This document shows positions 55,423-64,000 of a stretch of 64,000 bases of DNA, piece after piece. Under the pieces are notes generated by a model, which ran no database searches, had not been told where the DNA came from, and saw only the letters and a program-made list of their open reading frames with translations. The position numbers were made by a program, and so were the translations under genes. Position 1 is the stretch's first letter, and each line of letters opens with the position of its first letter. Source of the DNA: Blastocatellia bacterium (GTDB taxonomy: Bacteria > Acidobacteriota > Blastocatellia > HR10 > J050); NCBI GenBank assembly GCA_026985075.1, contig JALSQX010000053.1:218773-282772 (forward strand), in the 5' to 3' direction.

Positions 55423-57549
55423 ATGAGCAGCGGTCGTATACGGCGCATCAGAGTGGGCGTGGACACCGGGGGAACATTCACCGATTTCGTGATCATCGCC
55501 CAGGGGCGGCTTCACCATTTCAAAATCCCTTCTACACCGCGCGATCCCGCCGAAGCCGTACTCGCCGGATTGGAACGTGTCAGTCAGATGTGGCCTGGCG
55601 CGGAGATGGAAATCGTTCATGGCTCCACGGTCGCCACCAATGCCCTTCTCGAACGAAAAGGGGCGCGCACGGCGCTCATCACCACGGCCGGCTTCGAGGA
55701 CATTCTGGAGATCGGTCGCCAGGCCCGACCGCGACTCTACGATGTGATGGTGGAACGACCGCAGCCGCTCGTTCCCGCTCGCTTTCGTTTCGGCGCGCGC
55801 GAGCGCATCGGGCCCAAAGGCGAGGTCATCGTGGCCCTCGATGATGAGGAGGTGAACCGGCTCGCGGCGACCGTCAAGCGATCGCGCGCCGAGAGTGTGG
55901 CCATCTGCCTGTTATTCTCCTTCGTCAATCCCGAGCATGAGCGTCGGCTGGAACGAGCGATCGGGCGTCTCGGCGTGGCCGTGTCGGCCTCTCATCGCAT
56001 CCTGCCCGAATATCGCGAGTACGAGCGCACGTCGACGGTGGTCATCAATGCGTATGTCATGCCTCTGGTCAGTCGCTACGTGAAGAGACTCCTTGCCGGG
56101 ATCGCCCGATTGCAGCGACACGGGGCCAACGCCCGGACGAGGCGCACCGCCCGCCAATTGCGGATCATGCAATCGAGTGGCGGGTCGATCTCGGCGCGAC
56201 GAGCGGCCACCGAGCCAGTGCGCACCATCCTGTCGGGGCCGGCTGGCGGCGTGGTCGGCGCGCTGGCCACGGCTGAGAAGCGGGCGACGCGCCGCATTAT
56301 GACGTTCGATATGGGCGGGACGTCCACCGATGTGGCCCTGTGTGTCGGGCAGGTGCACACGACGCACGAAGCCCTGATCGCCGATCTGCCGATAGCCATT
56401 CCGGTGATCGACATTCACACGGTGGGCGCCGGCGGAGGGTCCATCGCTTATATCGATGCCGGCGGCGCATTACGCGTCGGGCCGGAGAGCGCGGGCGCCG
56501 ACCCCGGTCCGGTCTGTTACGGGCGTGGGGAGCGGGTCACGGTCACTGACGCAAATCTGATTCTCGGACGCTTCGGCGGACGCGCGTTGCTGGGAGGAGA
56601 GATGCCGCTCGATGTCGATCGGGCGACGTTCTACATGGATCGGTTCGCCGAACAGCTCTCCCGGGTCTCGGACCGACCGGTGCGCCGCGAGCAAGCGGCT
56701 CTGGGGATCATCAACGTGGCCAATGCCAACATGGAACGAGCGCTGCGCAAAATCTCCATCGAGCGCGGCTATGATCCACGCGACTTCACGCTCGTCTGTT
56801 TCGGTGGCGCCGGAGGTCTCCACGTATGTGCGCTCGCCGAAGCGCTTGGAATCAACCGGATCATCGTGCCGGTGAGTCCGGGAACGCTCTCGGCATTGGG
56901 CATGCTGTTGGCCGACGTGCACAAGGATTATTCTCAAACGGTCATGCTCCCCGGCAATCAAATGAACAGCGATCGATTGGAGCGCGTGTTTCGACGACTC
57001 GAAGCGCGAGGCCGCAGAGAACTGGCAGCCGAAGGGTTCAATCCCCGGAGAGTGAAAGTGGAGCGCTCCTGCACCGTGCGCTATCAGGGTCAGTCGTTCG
57101 AGCTGGAGGTGCCCTGGAGTCGTCGTCTGCTCGACGATTTTCATCGGGCCCACCAGTTCCGCTACGGGTATGCCGATCCACGCCGACCAACCGAGATCGT
57201 CTCGGCGCGCGTCCGGTGCACCGGGCGCGTGATCAAGCCTCGGTTCACCGCTGCGCCCACAACCATCGACCGAGCGCCCGCGCCTCGCCATGCCTCGGTG
57301 TTTCTCGCTGGAGGATTTCGACGCCTGCCCGTCTATGATCGCGACCGCTTGCCGATCGGCTCTCGATGGAAAGGACCGGCCATCATCGCCGAATACAGCT
57401 CGACGACCTTCATTCCCCCGGGATTTCACCTGGAGATCGATTCGCTCGGGAACATGATCATTCGCCGAGGAGGGGAAGCCTCCCGAAAGCAAGCGCGCGA
57501 CGGTCAACGTTCCGTTCTCCACGGGGAAAGCAAGCGAACCAGAGACTGA
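55423..57549 (+). CDS. Hydantoinase/oxoprolinase A-subunit-like ATPase
   Basis: This is a 708-residue protein. The actin-like ATPase core shows RVGVDTGGTFTDFVI, VHGSTVATNALLERKGARTALITTAGFEDILEIGRQ, LPEYREYERTSTVVINAYVMP, MQSSGGSISARRA, TILSGPAGGVVGA, MTFDMGGTSTDVAL and GAGGGSIAYIDAGGALRVGPESAGADPGP. All are marks of HyuA/oxoprolinase/acetone-carboxylase beta-type proteins, which hydrolyse ATP to open cyclic amides such as hydantoins or 5-oxoproline. ATG 55,423 lies just after the promoter; the frame upstream to 55,246 is not used. No HyuB partner follows, which is unusual. The C-terminus is ordinary for the family. Confidence 0.9.
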   Translation: MSSGRIRRIRVGVDTGGTFTDFVIIAQGRLHHFKIPSTPRDPAEAVLAGLERVSQMWPGAEMEIVHGSTVATNALLERKGARTALITTAGFEDILEIGRQARPRLYDVMVERPQPLVPARFRFGARERIGPKGEVIVALDDEEVNRLAATVKRSRAESVAICLLFSFVNPEHERRLERAIGRLGVAVSASHRILPEYREYERTSTVVINAYVMPLVSRYVKRLLAGIARLQRHGANARTRRTARQLRIMQSSGGSISARRAATEPVRTILSGPAGGVVGALATAEKRATRRIMTFDMGGTSTDVALCVGQVHTTHEALIADLPIAIPVIDIHTVGAGGGSIAYIDAGGALRVGPESAGADPGPVCYGRGERVTVTDANLILGRFGGRALLGGEMPLDVDRATFYMDRFAEQLSRVSDRPVRREQAALGIINVANANMERALRKISIERGYDPRDFTLVCFGGAGGLHVCALAEALGINRIIVPVSPGTLSALGMLLADVHKDYSQTVMLPGNQMNSDRLERVFRRLEARGRRELAAEGFNPRRVKVERSCTVRYQGQSFELEVPWSRRLLDDFHRAHQFRYGYADPRRPTEIVSARVRCTGRVIKPRFTAAPTTIDRAPAPRHASVFLAGGFRRLPVYDRDRLPIGSRWKGPAIIAEYSSTTFIPPGFHLEIDSLGNMIIRRGGEASRKQARDGQRSVLHGESKRTRD

Positions 57550-57633
57550 AAGCCCGAGGGCGCGTCGGCGCCTTCGCCCGGCCCTGATCCTGGCATCGCC
57601 AAAGGGCGTTCGACCGAGAGTTCGGAAATCGAA

Positions 57634-57662
57634 TTGACCCGACTACAAGATTTTGATATATA
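57634..57662 (+). promoter_or_regulatory. Promoter of dnaE
   Basis: TTGACC (57,634-57,639), 17 bases and TATATA (57,657-57,662). Transcription would start near 57,669, about 33 bases before the GTG start. Confidence 0.65.
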
Positions 57663-57701
57663 TGAGGCCTGGTACGCGAGAACTTGTTGTGGAGGGTCGT
57701 G

Positions 57702-60700
57702 GTGAAACAGTTCGTCCATCTCCATCTGCACACCGACTACAGCCTTCTCGACGGGGCTATTCGCATTCCCCTGTTAGCCAAGCGGGCCGCCGAACTGAAC
57801 ATGCCGGCGGTGGCCATCACCGACCACGGGAACCTGTTCGGCGTGATTTCATTCTACGAAGCCATGCGCGCCGTGGGGGTGAAGCCCATCCTGGGCATGG
57901 AAGGATATATCACGCTGGGCCACCGCAAGGAGAAAGGCGGCATGGGCGCGGCCTACAAAGGGACCGAACACGGTATCCATCACATCGTCATCCTGGCGCG
58001 AGATGAGACCGGCTATCGCAACCTGATCAAGCTCAGCTCGTTCGCTTATCTGGAGGGATTTCATTACAAGCCGCGCATCGATAAAGACCTCCTGGCGCAA
58101 TACAGTAAGGGCCTGGTCGTCCTCTCCGGATGTCTGTCTGGCATCCCCAATGCGCTCGCCCGGCAAGGACGCATCGAGGAGGCGGCGCGGGAGGCGATGG
58201 AGTTCCAGGACATCGTGGGGAAGGGAAACTATTTCCTGGAAATTCAACGGCACGGGATCGAGGGACAAGCCGAAGTCGCTCGCGCGTTCGTCGAGGTCTC
58301 GAAGAAGACGGGCATTCCACTGGTAGTGACCAACGATTGTCACTACCTGAACTGCGACGACCATAAGGCCCATGATGTGCTGCTCTCCATTCAAACCGGC
58401 GATCACATTAACGTTCCCAATCGTTTCCATTTCAAATCGGATCAACTCTATTTCAAATCGGCCGAAGAGATGTGGCAGGTGTTCGGCAACGACTTCCCCG
58501 ACGCGCTCACCAGGACGCTGGAGATCGCCGAGATGTGCCAGGTCGAACTTCCCCGGCCTCCCGGCGTCGGATATCTCCCCGTCTTCCCCGTCCCCGAGGG
58601 AGAAACCATCGACGGCTATTTCGAGAAAGTGGCCCGTCAAGGACTCCAGGAGCGATGGCGAGAAATTCAGAAGCGACCCAACCGGAAGTGCGACTACGAC
58701 CAATATGCGGCCCGTCTGGACCATGAGATCAACATCATCAAACAGATGGGATTCGCCGGGTACTTTCTCATCGTCTGGGATCTGGTTCGTTATGCCCGGG
58801 AGCAACGCATTCCGGTCGGCCCGGGACGAGGCTCGGCGGCCGGCTCGCTGGTGGCCTATTGTCTGCGCATCACGGACATCGATCCCCTGCAATACGATCT
58901 CCTGTTTGAGCGATTCTTGAATCCCGAGCGCGTGACGATGCCAGATATTGATATCGATTTCTGCGTTCGCGGGCGGGGACGAGTCATCGATTACGTCAAG
59001 CGCGTATACGGTCAGGACAATGTCTCGCAAATCATCACCTTTGGTACCATGGCGTCTCGGGCGGTGATCAAGGACGTCGGGCGCGCGCTGGACATGAAGT
59101 ACTCGGAGGTGGAAAAGATCGCCAATCTCATTCCCCCGCCGGTTCGGGGACGAAACGTGAGCATCGATGAAGCCATCAAACACGTGCCGGAACTCCAGCG
59201 GGCCATCGAGACCAATCCTCAGGTCGCCGAACTCATCAATCTGGCCAGGCGACTGGAGGGTTGTGCTCGCCATGCGTCCATTCACGCCGCCGGCGTGGTC
59301 ATCTCTCCCAAGCCCCTTCACGATTTGATCCCCGTTTACAAGAGCCCCAAGGGCGAGGTCACCACGCAGTTCGCTCTGACCGACCTGGAGAAGACGGGGA
59401 TGCTGAAGATGGACTTCCTGGCCTTGACCACGCTGACCATCATCGACGATTGCCTGAAGATGATCGAGGCCGAAACGGGCCAACGCCTGGATCTCTCAGA
59501 GATCCCCCTTGACGATCCAGAGACCTACCGGCTCTTCGCCGAAGGCGACACCGATGCTATCTTCCAATTCGAGAGTCAGGGGATGGTGGATATCTGTCGC
59601 CGGCTCAAGCCCACGAATCTGGAAGACCTGGCGGCGTTGAACGCTCTCTATCGCCCGGGGCCCATCGATAGTGGCATGATCGATGAATTCATCGAGCGTC
59701 GTCACGGTCGTCGTCGCGTCACCTACGACTTCCCGGAATTGAAAGAGATCATGGGCAGCACGCTGGGCATCTGCGTCTTCCAGGAACAGTTGATGGCCAT
59801 CTTCCAACGGTTGGCCGACTACTCGCTGGGAGAAGCGGACCTGGTGCGTCGGGCCATGGGCAAGAAGAAACGGGAAGAACTGGAGAAGCACAAGAAGCGG
59901 TTCCTGGAACGGGCGACGGCCAAGGGATACGATCGCAAGAAGCTGGAAAAACTGTGGACCCGCTTCGAAGGATTCGCCGACTACGCGTTCAATAAATCGC
60001 ACTCGGTGGCCTACTCCTATCTGGCCTATCAGACCGCCTATCTCAAAGCGCACTATCCCACACATTTCTACGCTGCGGTGATGTCCAACGAACTCAACAA
60101 TCGGGACAAGATCGTCAAATACATCAACCGGGTTCGGGCCATGGGTATCCAGATCCTCCCGCCGGATGTCAATATCAGCATGGAAGGATTCACTCCTCGA
60201 GGTCGCAGCATCCGGTTCGGACTCGCCGCCATCAAAGGCGTCGGCCTGTCAACCGTTCAACAGATTATCGCTGCTCGGAACGAAGGCGGTCCTTTCCGTT
60301 CGCTGTTCGATTTTGCGGCCCGCGTGGATCATCACGTGTTGAACAAACGCGTCTTAGAGAGCCTCATCAAAGCCGGGGCGTTCGATTCGTTGGGATTCCA
60401 TCGCAGTCAACTCTATGCGGTTATCGATCAAGCCATCGAGTTCGGGGCGCGCCTGCAGCGCATGCGCCAGAGTGGGCAATTCGGTCTGTTCGGCGATGGG
60501 TCGGGCCTGGCCAAAGAGCTGGAACCCTCGCTTCCTCCGCTGGATGAATGGCCGCTGGAGAAGCGATTGGCGGGAGAGAAAGAGACGGTGGGCTTTTACA
60601 TCACCAGTCATCCTCTGGAACGGTATGCTGCCGACATCGCCGCCTACACCGACGCGACGACAGAAACGATCGATCAGCATCGTCAAGGGGATCGCTTGAC

Positions 60701-61184
60701 CATCGCTGGCGTGATCATGGGACTCTCGCACAAGACGACCCGGCGTGGCGATCACTTCGCCATCTTTCGTCTGGAGGATCAATACGGATCATTGCGCGTC
60801 ATCGCCTGGCCCGACGTATATGATACGGCGGCCCCCGCTCTGGCTCTCGAGGCGCTGGTGGCCGTCAAAGGGAAGCTGGAAATCCAGGATAATGCAGCGA
60901 CGCTCGTGGCCGAAGAGATCATCGACATCGAGCGGTTGCGCGAACGGATGGCCCGCACGATGATCGTCCACATGAAATCGGCGGCGATGACGCCCACGAA
61001 GGTGGATCAACTCTACGGCCTCATGGATCGGCATCGGGGCGAGTGCGCGGTCGTGTTCGAGGTGGAGATCGCCGACCGCCTTCTGGCCACGGTGAAGCCG
61101 AATCCGTTTGTCAAGGTGCGTCCCTCTCCGGAATTCGTCTCCGAAGTTCAGCGGCTGTGCGGGGGGCCGATCGAATTCATCTGA
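57702..61184 (+). CDS. dnaE: DNA polymerase III alpha subunit
   Basis: This is a 1160-residue protein starting at GTG 57,702, six bases after a GGAGG site; the GTG just before it is an alternative. The PHP domain opens with FVHLHLHTDYSLLDGAIRI. The polymerase core has GPGRGSAAGSLVAYCLRITDIDPLQYDLLFERFLNPERVTMPDIDIDFC, with catalytic D415 and D417, and later LKMDFLALTTLTIIDDC, where the third Asp lies. GFADYAFNKSHSVAYSYLAYQTAYLKAHYP precedes helix-hairpin-helix and OB domains (LTIAGVIMGLSHKTTRRGDHFAIFRLEDQYGSLRVI). It is the replicative polymerase of the C family, DnaE1 type, full length. It is transcribed on its own. Confidence 0.97.
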   Translation: MKQFVHLHLHTDYSLLDGAIRIPLLAKRAAELNMPAVAITDHGNLFGVISFYEAMRAVGVKPILGMEGYITLGHRKEKGGMGAAYKGTEHGIHHIVILARDETGYRNLIKLSSFAYLEGFHYKPRIDKDLLAQYSKGLVVLSGCLSGIPNALARQGRIEEAAREAMEFQDIVGKGNYFLEIQRHGIEGQAEVARAFVEVSKKTGIPLVVTNDCHYLNCDDHKAHDVLLSIQTGDHINVPNRFHFKSDQLYFKSAEEMWQVFGNDFPDALTRTLEIAEMCQVELPRPPGVGYLPVFPVPEGETIDGYFEKVARQGLQERWREIQKRPNRKCDYDQYAARLDHEINIIKQMGFAGYFLIVWDLVRYAREQRIPVGPGRGSAAGSLVAYCLRITDIDPLQYDLLFERFLNPERVTMPDIDIDFCVRGRGRVIDYVKRVYGQDNVSQIITFGTMASRAVIKDVGRALDMKYSEVEKIANLIPPPVRGRNVSIDEAIKHVPELQRAIETNPQVAELINLARRLEGCARHASIHAAGVVISPKPLHDLIPVYKSPKGEVTTQFALTDLEKTGMLKMDFLALTTLTIIDDCLKMIEAETGQRLDLSEIPLDDPETYRLFAEGDTDAIFQFESQGMVDICRRLKPTNLEDLAALNALYRPGPIDSGMIDEFIERRHGRRRVTYDFPELKEIMGSTLGICVFQEQLMAIFQRLADYSLGEADLVRRAMGKKKREELEKHKKRFLERATAKGYDRKKLEKLWTRFEGFADYAFNKSHSVAYSYLAYQTAYLKAHYPTHFYAAVMSNELNNRDKIVKYINRVRAMGIQILPPDVNISMEGFTPRGRSIRFGLAAIKGVGLSTVQQIIAARNEGGPFRSLFDFAARVDHHVLNKRVLESLIKAGAFDSLGFHRSQLYAVIDQAIEFGARLQRMRQSGQFGLFGDGSGLAKELEPSLPPLDEWPLEKRLAGEKETVGFYITSHPLERYAADIAAYTDATTETIDQHRQGDRLTIAGVIMGLSHKTTRRGDHFAIFRLEDQYGSLRVIAWPDVYDTAAPALALEALVAVKGKLEIQDNAATLVAEEIIDIERLRERMARTMIVHMKSAAMTPTKVDQLYGLMDRHRGECAVVFEVEIADRLLATVKPNPFVKVRPSPEFVSEVQRLCGGPIEFI

Positions 61185-61260
61185 TCGGTGTGTTCCCAGC
61201 AATGGAACTCTGGGGTATCTCTCATCGGCGTGAACGGATGTCGCCTCCGGATCGCCGATC

Positions 61261-62301
61261 TCACGCCCGAGCCCGGACGCGACTGTAATCGGTGACCACC
61301 GATTTATCGCCGAGGACAGCGCCGTCCAGGACAGACAATCGCCCGACATGACAGCCACGACCAATGACGCACCGGGAGACGCGCGCTTCCGCGCCAATGC
61401 GCGTCGCCGACCAGATGACCGAATCACGAATTTCCGCTTTCTCTTCGACGAAGCAATTGGGGCCGATGACCGAATTCACGATACGGGCCTGAGCTTTGAT
61501 GATGCAGGAGGGGTCAATGAAAGAACGATCGTCGAGACGAGCCTGAGGATCGAACTTCTCGCCTCGGGAAGGACGTTGAGGGATATGCGATTTGAGCTTT
61601 CCATTCAACACATCCAGATTGCCCTTCAAATATCCCTCTGGCGTACCGATATCTATCCAGTACCCATCGTGTCTGTAGGCATAGAACGCTTCCCCCTTCT
61701 CCCACAAGCTGGGGAAAAAGTCATATTCGAAAGAGAACGGACGTCCCTCCGGGATGTGTTCCAAAACCGAGGGCTCGAGCACGTAGATGCCCGCGTTCAC
61801 CATGTGACTGTGGACCTCTTCTCGTCGAGGTTTCTCCACAAACCGCGTGACGCGCCCATCGTCGGCCATTTCGACGACACCATATCCGATGGGATTATCG
61901 ACGGGCGTGACGACGATGGTCGCGACGGCGCCCGTGGACCGATGCTGATCGATGACCCGGTTGAGATCAACATCGGTGAGGATGTCCCCGTTGAACACCA
62001 CGGTCGTGCCCTCGATCATCTCTTCCGCATTCTTGAACGCGCCAGCGGTGCCGAGCGGCGACGCTTCCACCAGATAGGAGATGCGAATGCCAAATCGACT
62101 CCCATCGCTGAGCAGCTCTTCGATTTTTCGCGGTTGATACGAGAGGCAAAGAATGAGATTTTTAATCTGCGGCTGGTTGAGCAAATCGATCTGATAGAGC
62201 AAGAATGGCCGATTGACGACCGGAACGATGGGCTTGGGCGTGTGGATGGTGAGAGGGCGCAATCGCGTCCCTTTCCCCCCGGCTAGAATCACTGCTTGCA
62301 T
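61261..62301 (-). CDS. NDP-sugar pyrophosphorylase (mannose-1-phosphate guanylyltransferase-like)
   Basis: This is a 346-residue protein from ATG 62,299-62,301; the frame is open further upstream but homology starts here. The nucleotidyl-transferase signature is MQAVILAGGKGTRLRPLTIHTPKPIVPVVNRPFL. FNGDILTDVDL supplies the metal-binding Asp, and FVEKPRREEVHSHMVNAGIYVLEPSVLEHIP and GYWIDIGTPEGYLKGNLDVL the sugar site. The C-terminus is a left-handed beta-helix of hexapeptide type (IDPSCIIKAQARIVNSVIGPNCFVEEKAEIRDSVIW). It makes an activated sugar from NTP and sugar-1-phosphate, GDP-mannose or dTDP/UDP-glucose. The exact sugar is uncertain. It could feed the polysaccharide cluster. Confidence 0.9.
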   Translation of the reverse strand: MQAVILAGGKGTRLRPLTIHTPKPIVPVVNRPFLLYQIDLLNQPQIKNLILCLSYQPRKIEELLSDGSRFGIRISYLVEASPLGTAGAFKNAEEMIEGTTVVFNGDILTDVDLNRVIDQHRSTGAVATIVVTPVDNPIGYGVVEMADDGRVTRFVEKPRREEVHSHMVNAGIYVLEPSVLEHIPEGRPFSFEYDFFPSLWEKGEAFYAYRHDGYWIDIGTPEGYLKGNLDVLNGKLKSHIPQRPSRGEKFDPQARLDDRSFIDPSCIIKAQARIVNSVIGPNCFVEEKAEIRDSVIWSATRIGAEARVSRCVIGRGCHVGRLSVLDGAVLGDKSVVTDYSRVRARA

Positions 62302-62831
62302 CGATGCACGCTCCTCAGTACTGGAAATCCATCCGATCTCCCGCCGGTTCAGTCTTTGAATGGCTGACGAGAACGCCAACATCACCAGCGGTGTCGCTCC
62401 ATCCCAACGCTCGGCGCGCCGTCATGGGCGATGGACCTCCTGGCCCTGTGAGATATCTCTGACCCTCCTAGATAAAATCACGCAAACGGTACTTTATCAC
62501 CCCCATCTTATTTTTTCAACCGGAGAGCTCGACAAAGCTCGACTCGCCGCGCGGTATGGGTGCCCAGAGCGAGCGTCTCTCTTTTGTGACGAGCATCGTC
62601 TTCGGAAAACGAGCGATGTCGTAAGCGGGCAGCTTGCACTCGACCACTTTCGTTCCTCGCGGCGGGCTACCATGAGCGATCCCCTCGACCTCATCGCGAA
62701 GAGCAGGATCCGAGCTTGGCCGAGCCACCTCGTTACTCCCATGGCGGAGAGAATCGCGCGTCCACCTCATCGAGGTCGCTTCTCTTTCGCCATGAAAGCG
62801 ACTATACTCAGTGAGCTTCATGGAGGTCGCT
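62302..62831. other. Divergent intergenic region with a family II repeat remnant
   Basis: About 530 bases separate the nucleotidyltransferase and the receiver gene. At 62,625-62,671 GGGCAGCTTGCACTC, CACTTTCGTTCCTCGC and GGCGGGCTACC match the second half of the family II repeat at 4425-4485. TATACT at 62,803-62,808 is a -10 candidate for the receiver gene, without a good -35. Nothing else recognised. Confidence 0.5.
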
Positions 62832-63194
62832 ATGAACCAGAAAATCATCATCGCTGTCCGTGATATGTTCTTCGCGGCGCGCATCCGGGGGACAGCCGAG
62901 CGCTTCGGCCTCTCGCTGACGTTCGCGTCCAGCGCCGATCAGCTTCTGGAATTGGTGCGCACGGAGAAGCCGACACTCATCATCTTCGACCTGAATGATG
63001 CTCGCTATCGACCGCTGGAAACCATCCGTCAACTCAAAGCCGACGCTGACCTGGCCGATATCCGGATCATCGGCTATCTGTCGCACGTTCAGGTCGATCT
63101 TCAACGAAAAGCGCGCGAGGCCGGATGCGACCAGGTGCTGGCCAAGTCGGCCTTCACCCAGCGGCTCCCTCAACTCCTCTCCCCACCGACATGA
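62832..63194 (+). CDS. Degenerate response-regulator receiver-like protein
   Basis: This is a 120-residue protein from ATG 62,832 (GGAGGTCGCT ribosome site). The fold pattern is that of a single CheY-like receiver: IIIAVRDMFFAARIRGTAERFGL, then PTLIIFDLNDARYRPLETIRQLKADADLADIRIIGYLSHVQVDLQRKAREAGCDQVLAKSAFTQRLPQLL. The phosphorylation-site Asp (FDLN) and the lysine (LAKS) are kept. The acidic pair that normally binds magnesium after beta1 is replaced by AVRD. It may therefore be a pseudo-receiver that works without phosphorylation. No kinase or output domain is adjacent. Confidence 0.7.
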   Translation: MNQKIIIAVRDMFFAARIRGTAERFGLSLTFASSADQLLELVRTEKPTLIIFDLNDARYRPLETIRQLKADADLADIRIIGYLSHVQVDLQRKAREAGCDQVLAKSAFTQRLPQLLSPPT

Positions 63195-63255
63195 AAAGGA
63201 TCCCCATAGCGTCATGATCATCGCCGCCCGAACGCGTGCTCGGATGCCGCCGACG

Positions 63256-63264
63256 TGCTATAAT
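63256..63264 (+). promoter_or_regulatory. Extended -10 promoter of the last TPR gene
   Basis: TGCTATAAT is a perfect extended -10. No -35 is recognisable, as is usual for this type. Transcription near 63,271 would begin eight bases before ATG 63,279. Confidence 0.6.
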
Positions 63265-63278
63265 GACCGGGAACAGCT

Positions 63279-64000
63279 ATGAAAATGAGGAAACAAAGTC
63301 TCTATCTGGGCCTGATTGGGTTACTGCTCGGTTTGTTCAGCGGATACTTCTACGCCGATTATTATAACCGGGCAGGGGTCCCGGCCCGCCGTTCCCCGAC
63401 ATCAGCGCCGAGCGGGGAATTACCGCCGAACCACCCACCGATTTCGTCTGTCACTCCGGAACAGATCGCCGCCGCCACGAAAGCGGCAGAGGATCAACCC
63501 AACGACTTTCAGGCCCAGATGATGGCCGCCCGATTGCTCTATCAGGCTGATCGATTGAATGAGGCGGCGACGTTCTATGAACGCGCTCATCGCTTGCAGC
63601 CGGATGATTATGAGGCGATCGTTCAATTGGGTAACGTACACTTCGACATCGGTCTCAACGAGTTCCAACGGCAACAATTCGATCATTCGACGCAGCATTT
63701 CCTGGAAGCGGCAAAGTGGTACGAACGCGCCCTCAAGAAGAATCCCAACGACGTTAACGTGCGCACCGACTATGGCTTGACCTACTACTATCGCCGGCCA
63801 CAGGATCTCGATCGAGCGATTGCCGAGTATCGGCGCTCGCTACAGATCCAACCGCAACATCCTCCGACATTGGCCAATCTGACGATTGCCCTTCTCGAAC
63901 GCGGAGACCTGAACGGAGCGCGTCAGACGATGGCCAAACTGGAGCAGGCCGCTCCGAGAAGCGAATTGGTGGCGCGCGCCACCTACAGCTTCGCGCTCAC
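63279..64000 (+). CDS. Membrane-anchored TPR protein, N-terminal part (3' cut by window)
   Basis: The frame is open from ATG 63,279 to the window end, about 240 residues without a stop. MKMRKQSLYLGLIGLLLGLFSGYFYADYY is a signal-anchor. A proline-rich linker follows (RRSPTSAPSGELPPNHPPISS). From about residue 75 there are TPR units: FQAQMMAARLLYQADRLNEAATFYERAHRLQPDDYEAIVQLGNVHFDIG, AKWYERALKKNPNDVNVRTDYGLTYYYRRPQDLDRAIAEYRRSLQIQPQHPPTLANLTIALLERGDLNGARQTMAKLEQ. The repeat pattern resembles NrfG/CcmH-type and general TPR scaffolds. The role is not determinable. ATG 63,285 is an alternative start. Confidence 0.82.
   Translation, partial: MKMRKQSLYLGLIGLLLGLFSGYFYADYYNRAGVPARRSPTSAPSGELPPNHPPISSVTPEQIAAATKAAEDQPNDFQAQMMAARLLYQADRLNEAATFYERAHRLQPDDYEAIVQLGNVHFDIGLNEFQRQQFDHSTQHFLEAAKWYERALKKNPNDVNVRTDYGLTYYYRRPQDLDRAIAEYRRSLQIQPQHPPTLANLTIALLERGDLNGARQTMAKLEQAAPRSELVARATYSFAL

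Noticed and set aside
1-64000. tRNA or rRNA genes and insertion sequences
   Set aside because: I looked for TψC-loop-like motifs, cloverleaf ends and transposase motifs and saw none. A covariance-model scan would be decisive.

Overview
The window is one stretch of a GC-rich bacterial chromosome. I infer an acidobacterium, without phylogenetic proof. The reasons are two very large TonB-dependent outer-membrane proteins with an N-terminal carboxypeptidase-regulatory-like domain, a bacillithiol-type BshB1 deacetylase, many GAF/PAS hybrid histidine kinases, PEGA and TPR proteins, and an exopolysaccharide cluster with FecR and TPR proteins. I see no rRNA, tRNA, phage, transposase or CRISPR array.

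Layout. Positions 1-8.2 kb hold two N-acyl-D-amino-acid deacylases (the first cut by the window edge), a DUF433/DUF5615 toxin-antitoxin-like pair, two class-C-like serine hydrolases, a class A beta-lactamase homologue and a GNAT enzyme. Positions 8.5-18.1 kb form a minus-strand surface-polysaccharide cluster: FecR-like protein, TPR protein, O-antigen ligase, methyltransferase, sulfotransferase, flippase, GT4 glycosyltransferase and a YdjM-like membrane protein. Positions 18.8-25.4 kb hold an FG-GAP secreted protein, an M1-type metallopeptidase, YacG and a TlpA-type thioredoxin. Positions 25.7-39.9 kb hold two giant hybrid sensor kinases flanking a PEGA protein and an HU-HIT-TPR operon. Positions 40.4-46.9 kb hold GT2-bshB1-cutA, a glutaredoxin/DinB gene and def-fmt-rsmB. 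Positions 47.2-55.2 kb hold two paralogous TonB-dependent proteins. Positions 55.4-64 kb hold an orphan hydantoinase-A-like gene, dnaE, a nucleotidyltransferase, a degenerate receiver protein and the start of a TPR protein.

Most notable observations. (1) The gene at 43,139-43,885 reads as a glutaredoxin fused to a DinB-like domain only if an in-frame TGA at 43,169 is decoded. That TGA sits exactly where the first cysteine of the CxxC motif belongs (U-T-S-C). It is followed at SECIS distance by a hairpin with G in the second loop position, so I call a selenoprotein. (2) Both TonB-dependent genes have sigma-54 (-24/-12) promoters. Each also has a pair of 20-bp-spaced dyads at the same distance upstream, which looks like a shared enhancer-binding-protein regulon. 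(3) Four intergenic regions are filled with composite palindromic elements whose stems vary with compensatory changes, and a separate approximately 100-bp palindromic repeat family is dispersed at four other places.

Several promoters are legible, and they decide start codons for bla, the GNAT gene and the M1 peptidase. Some place the transcription start almost on the start codon, which implies leaderless or near-leaderless messages.
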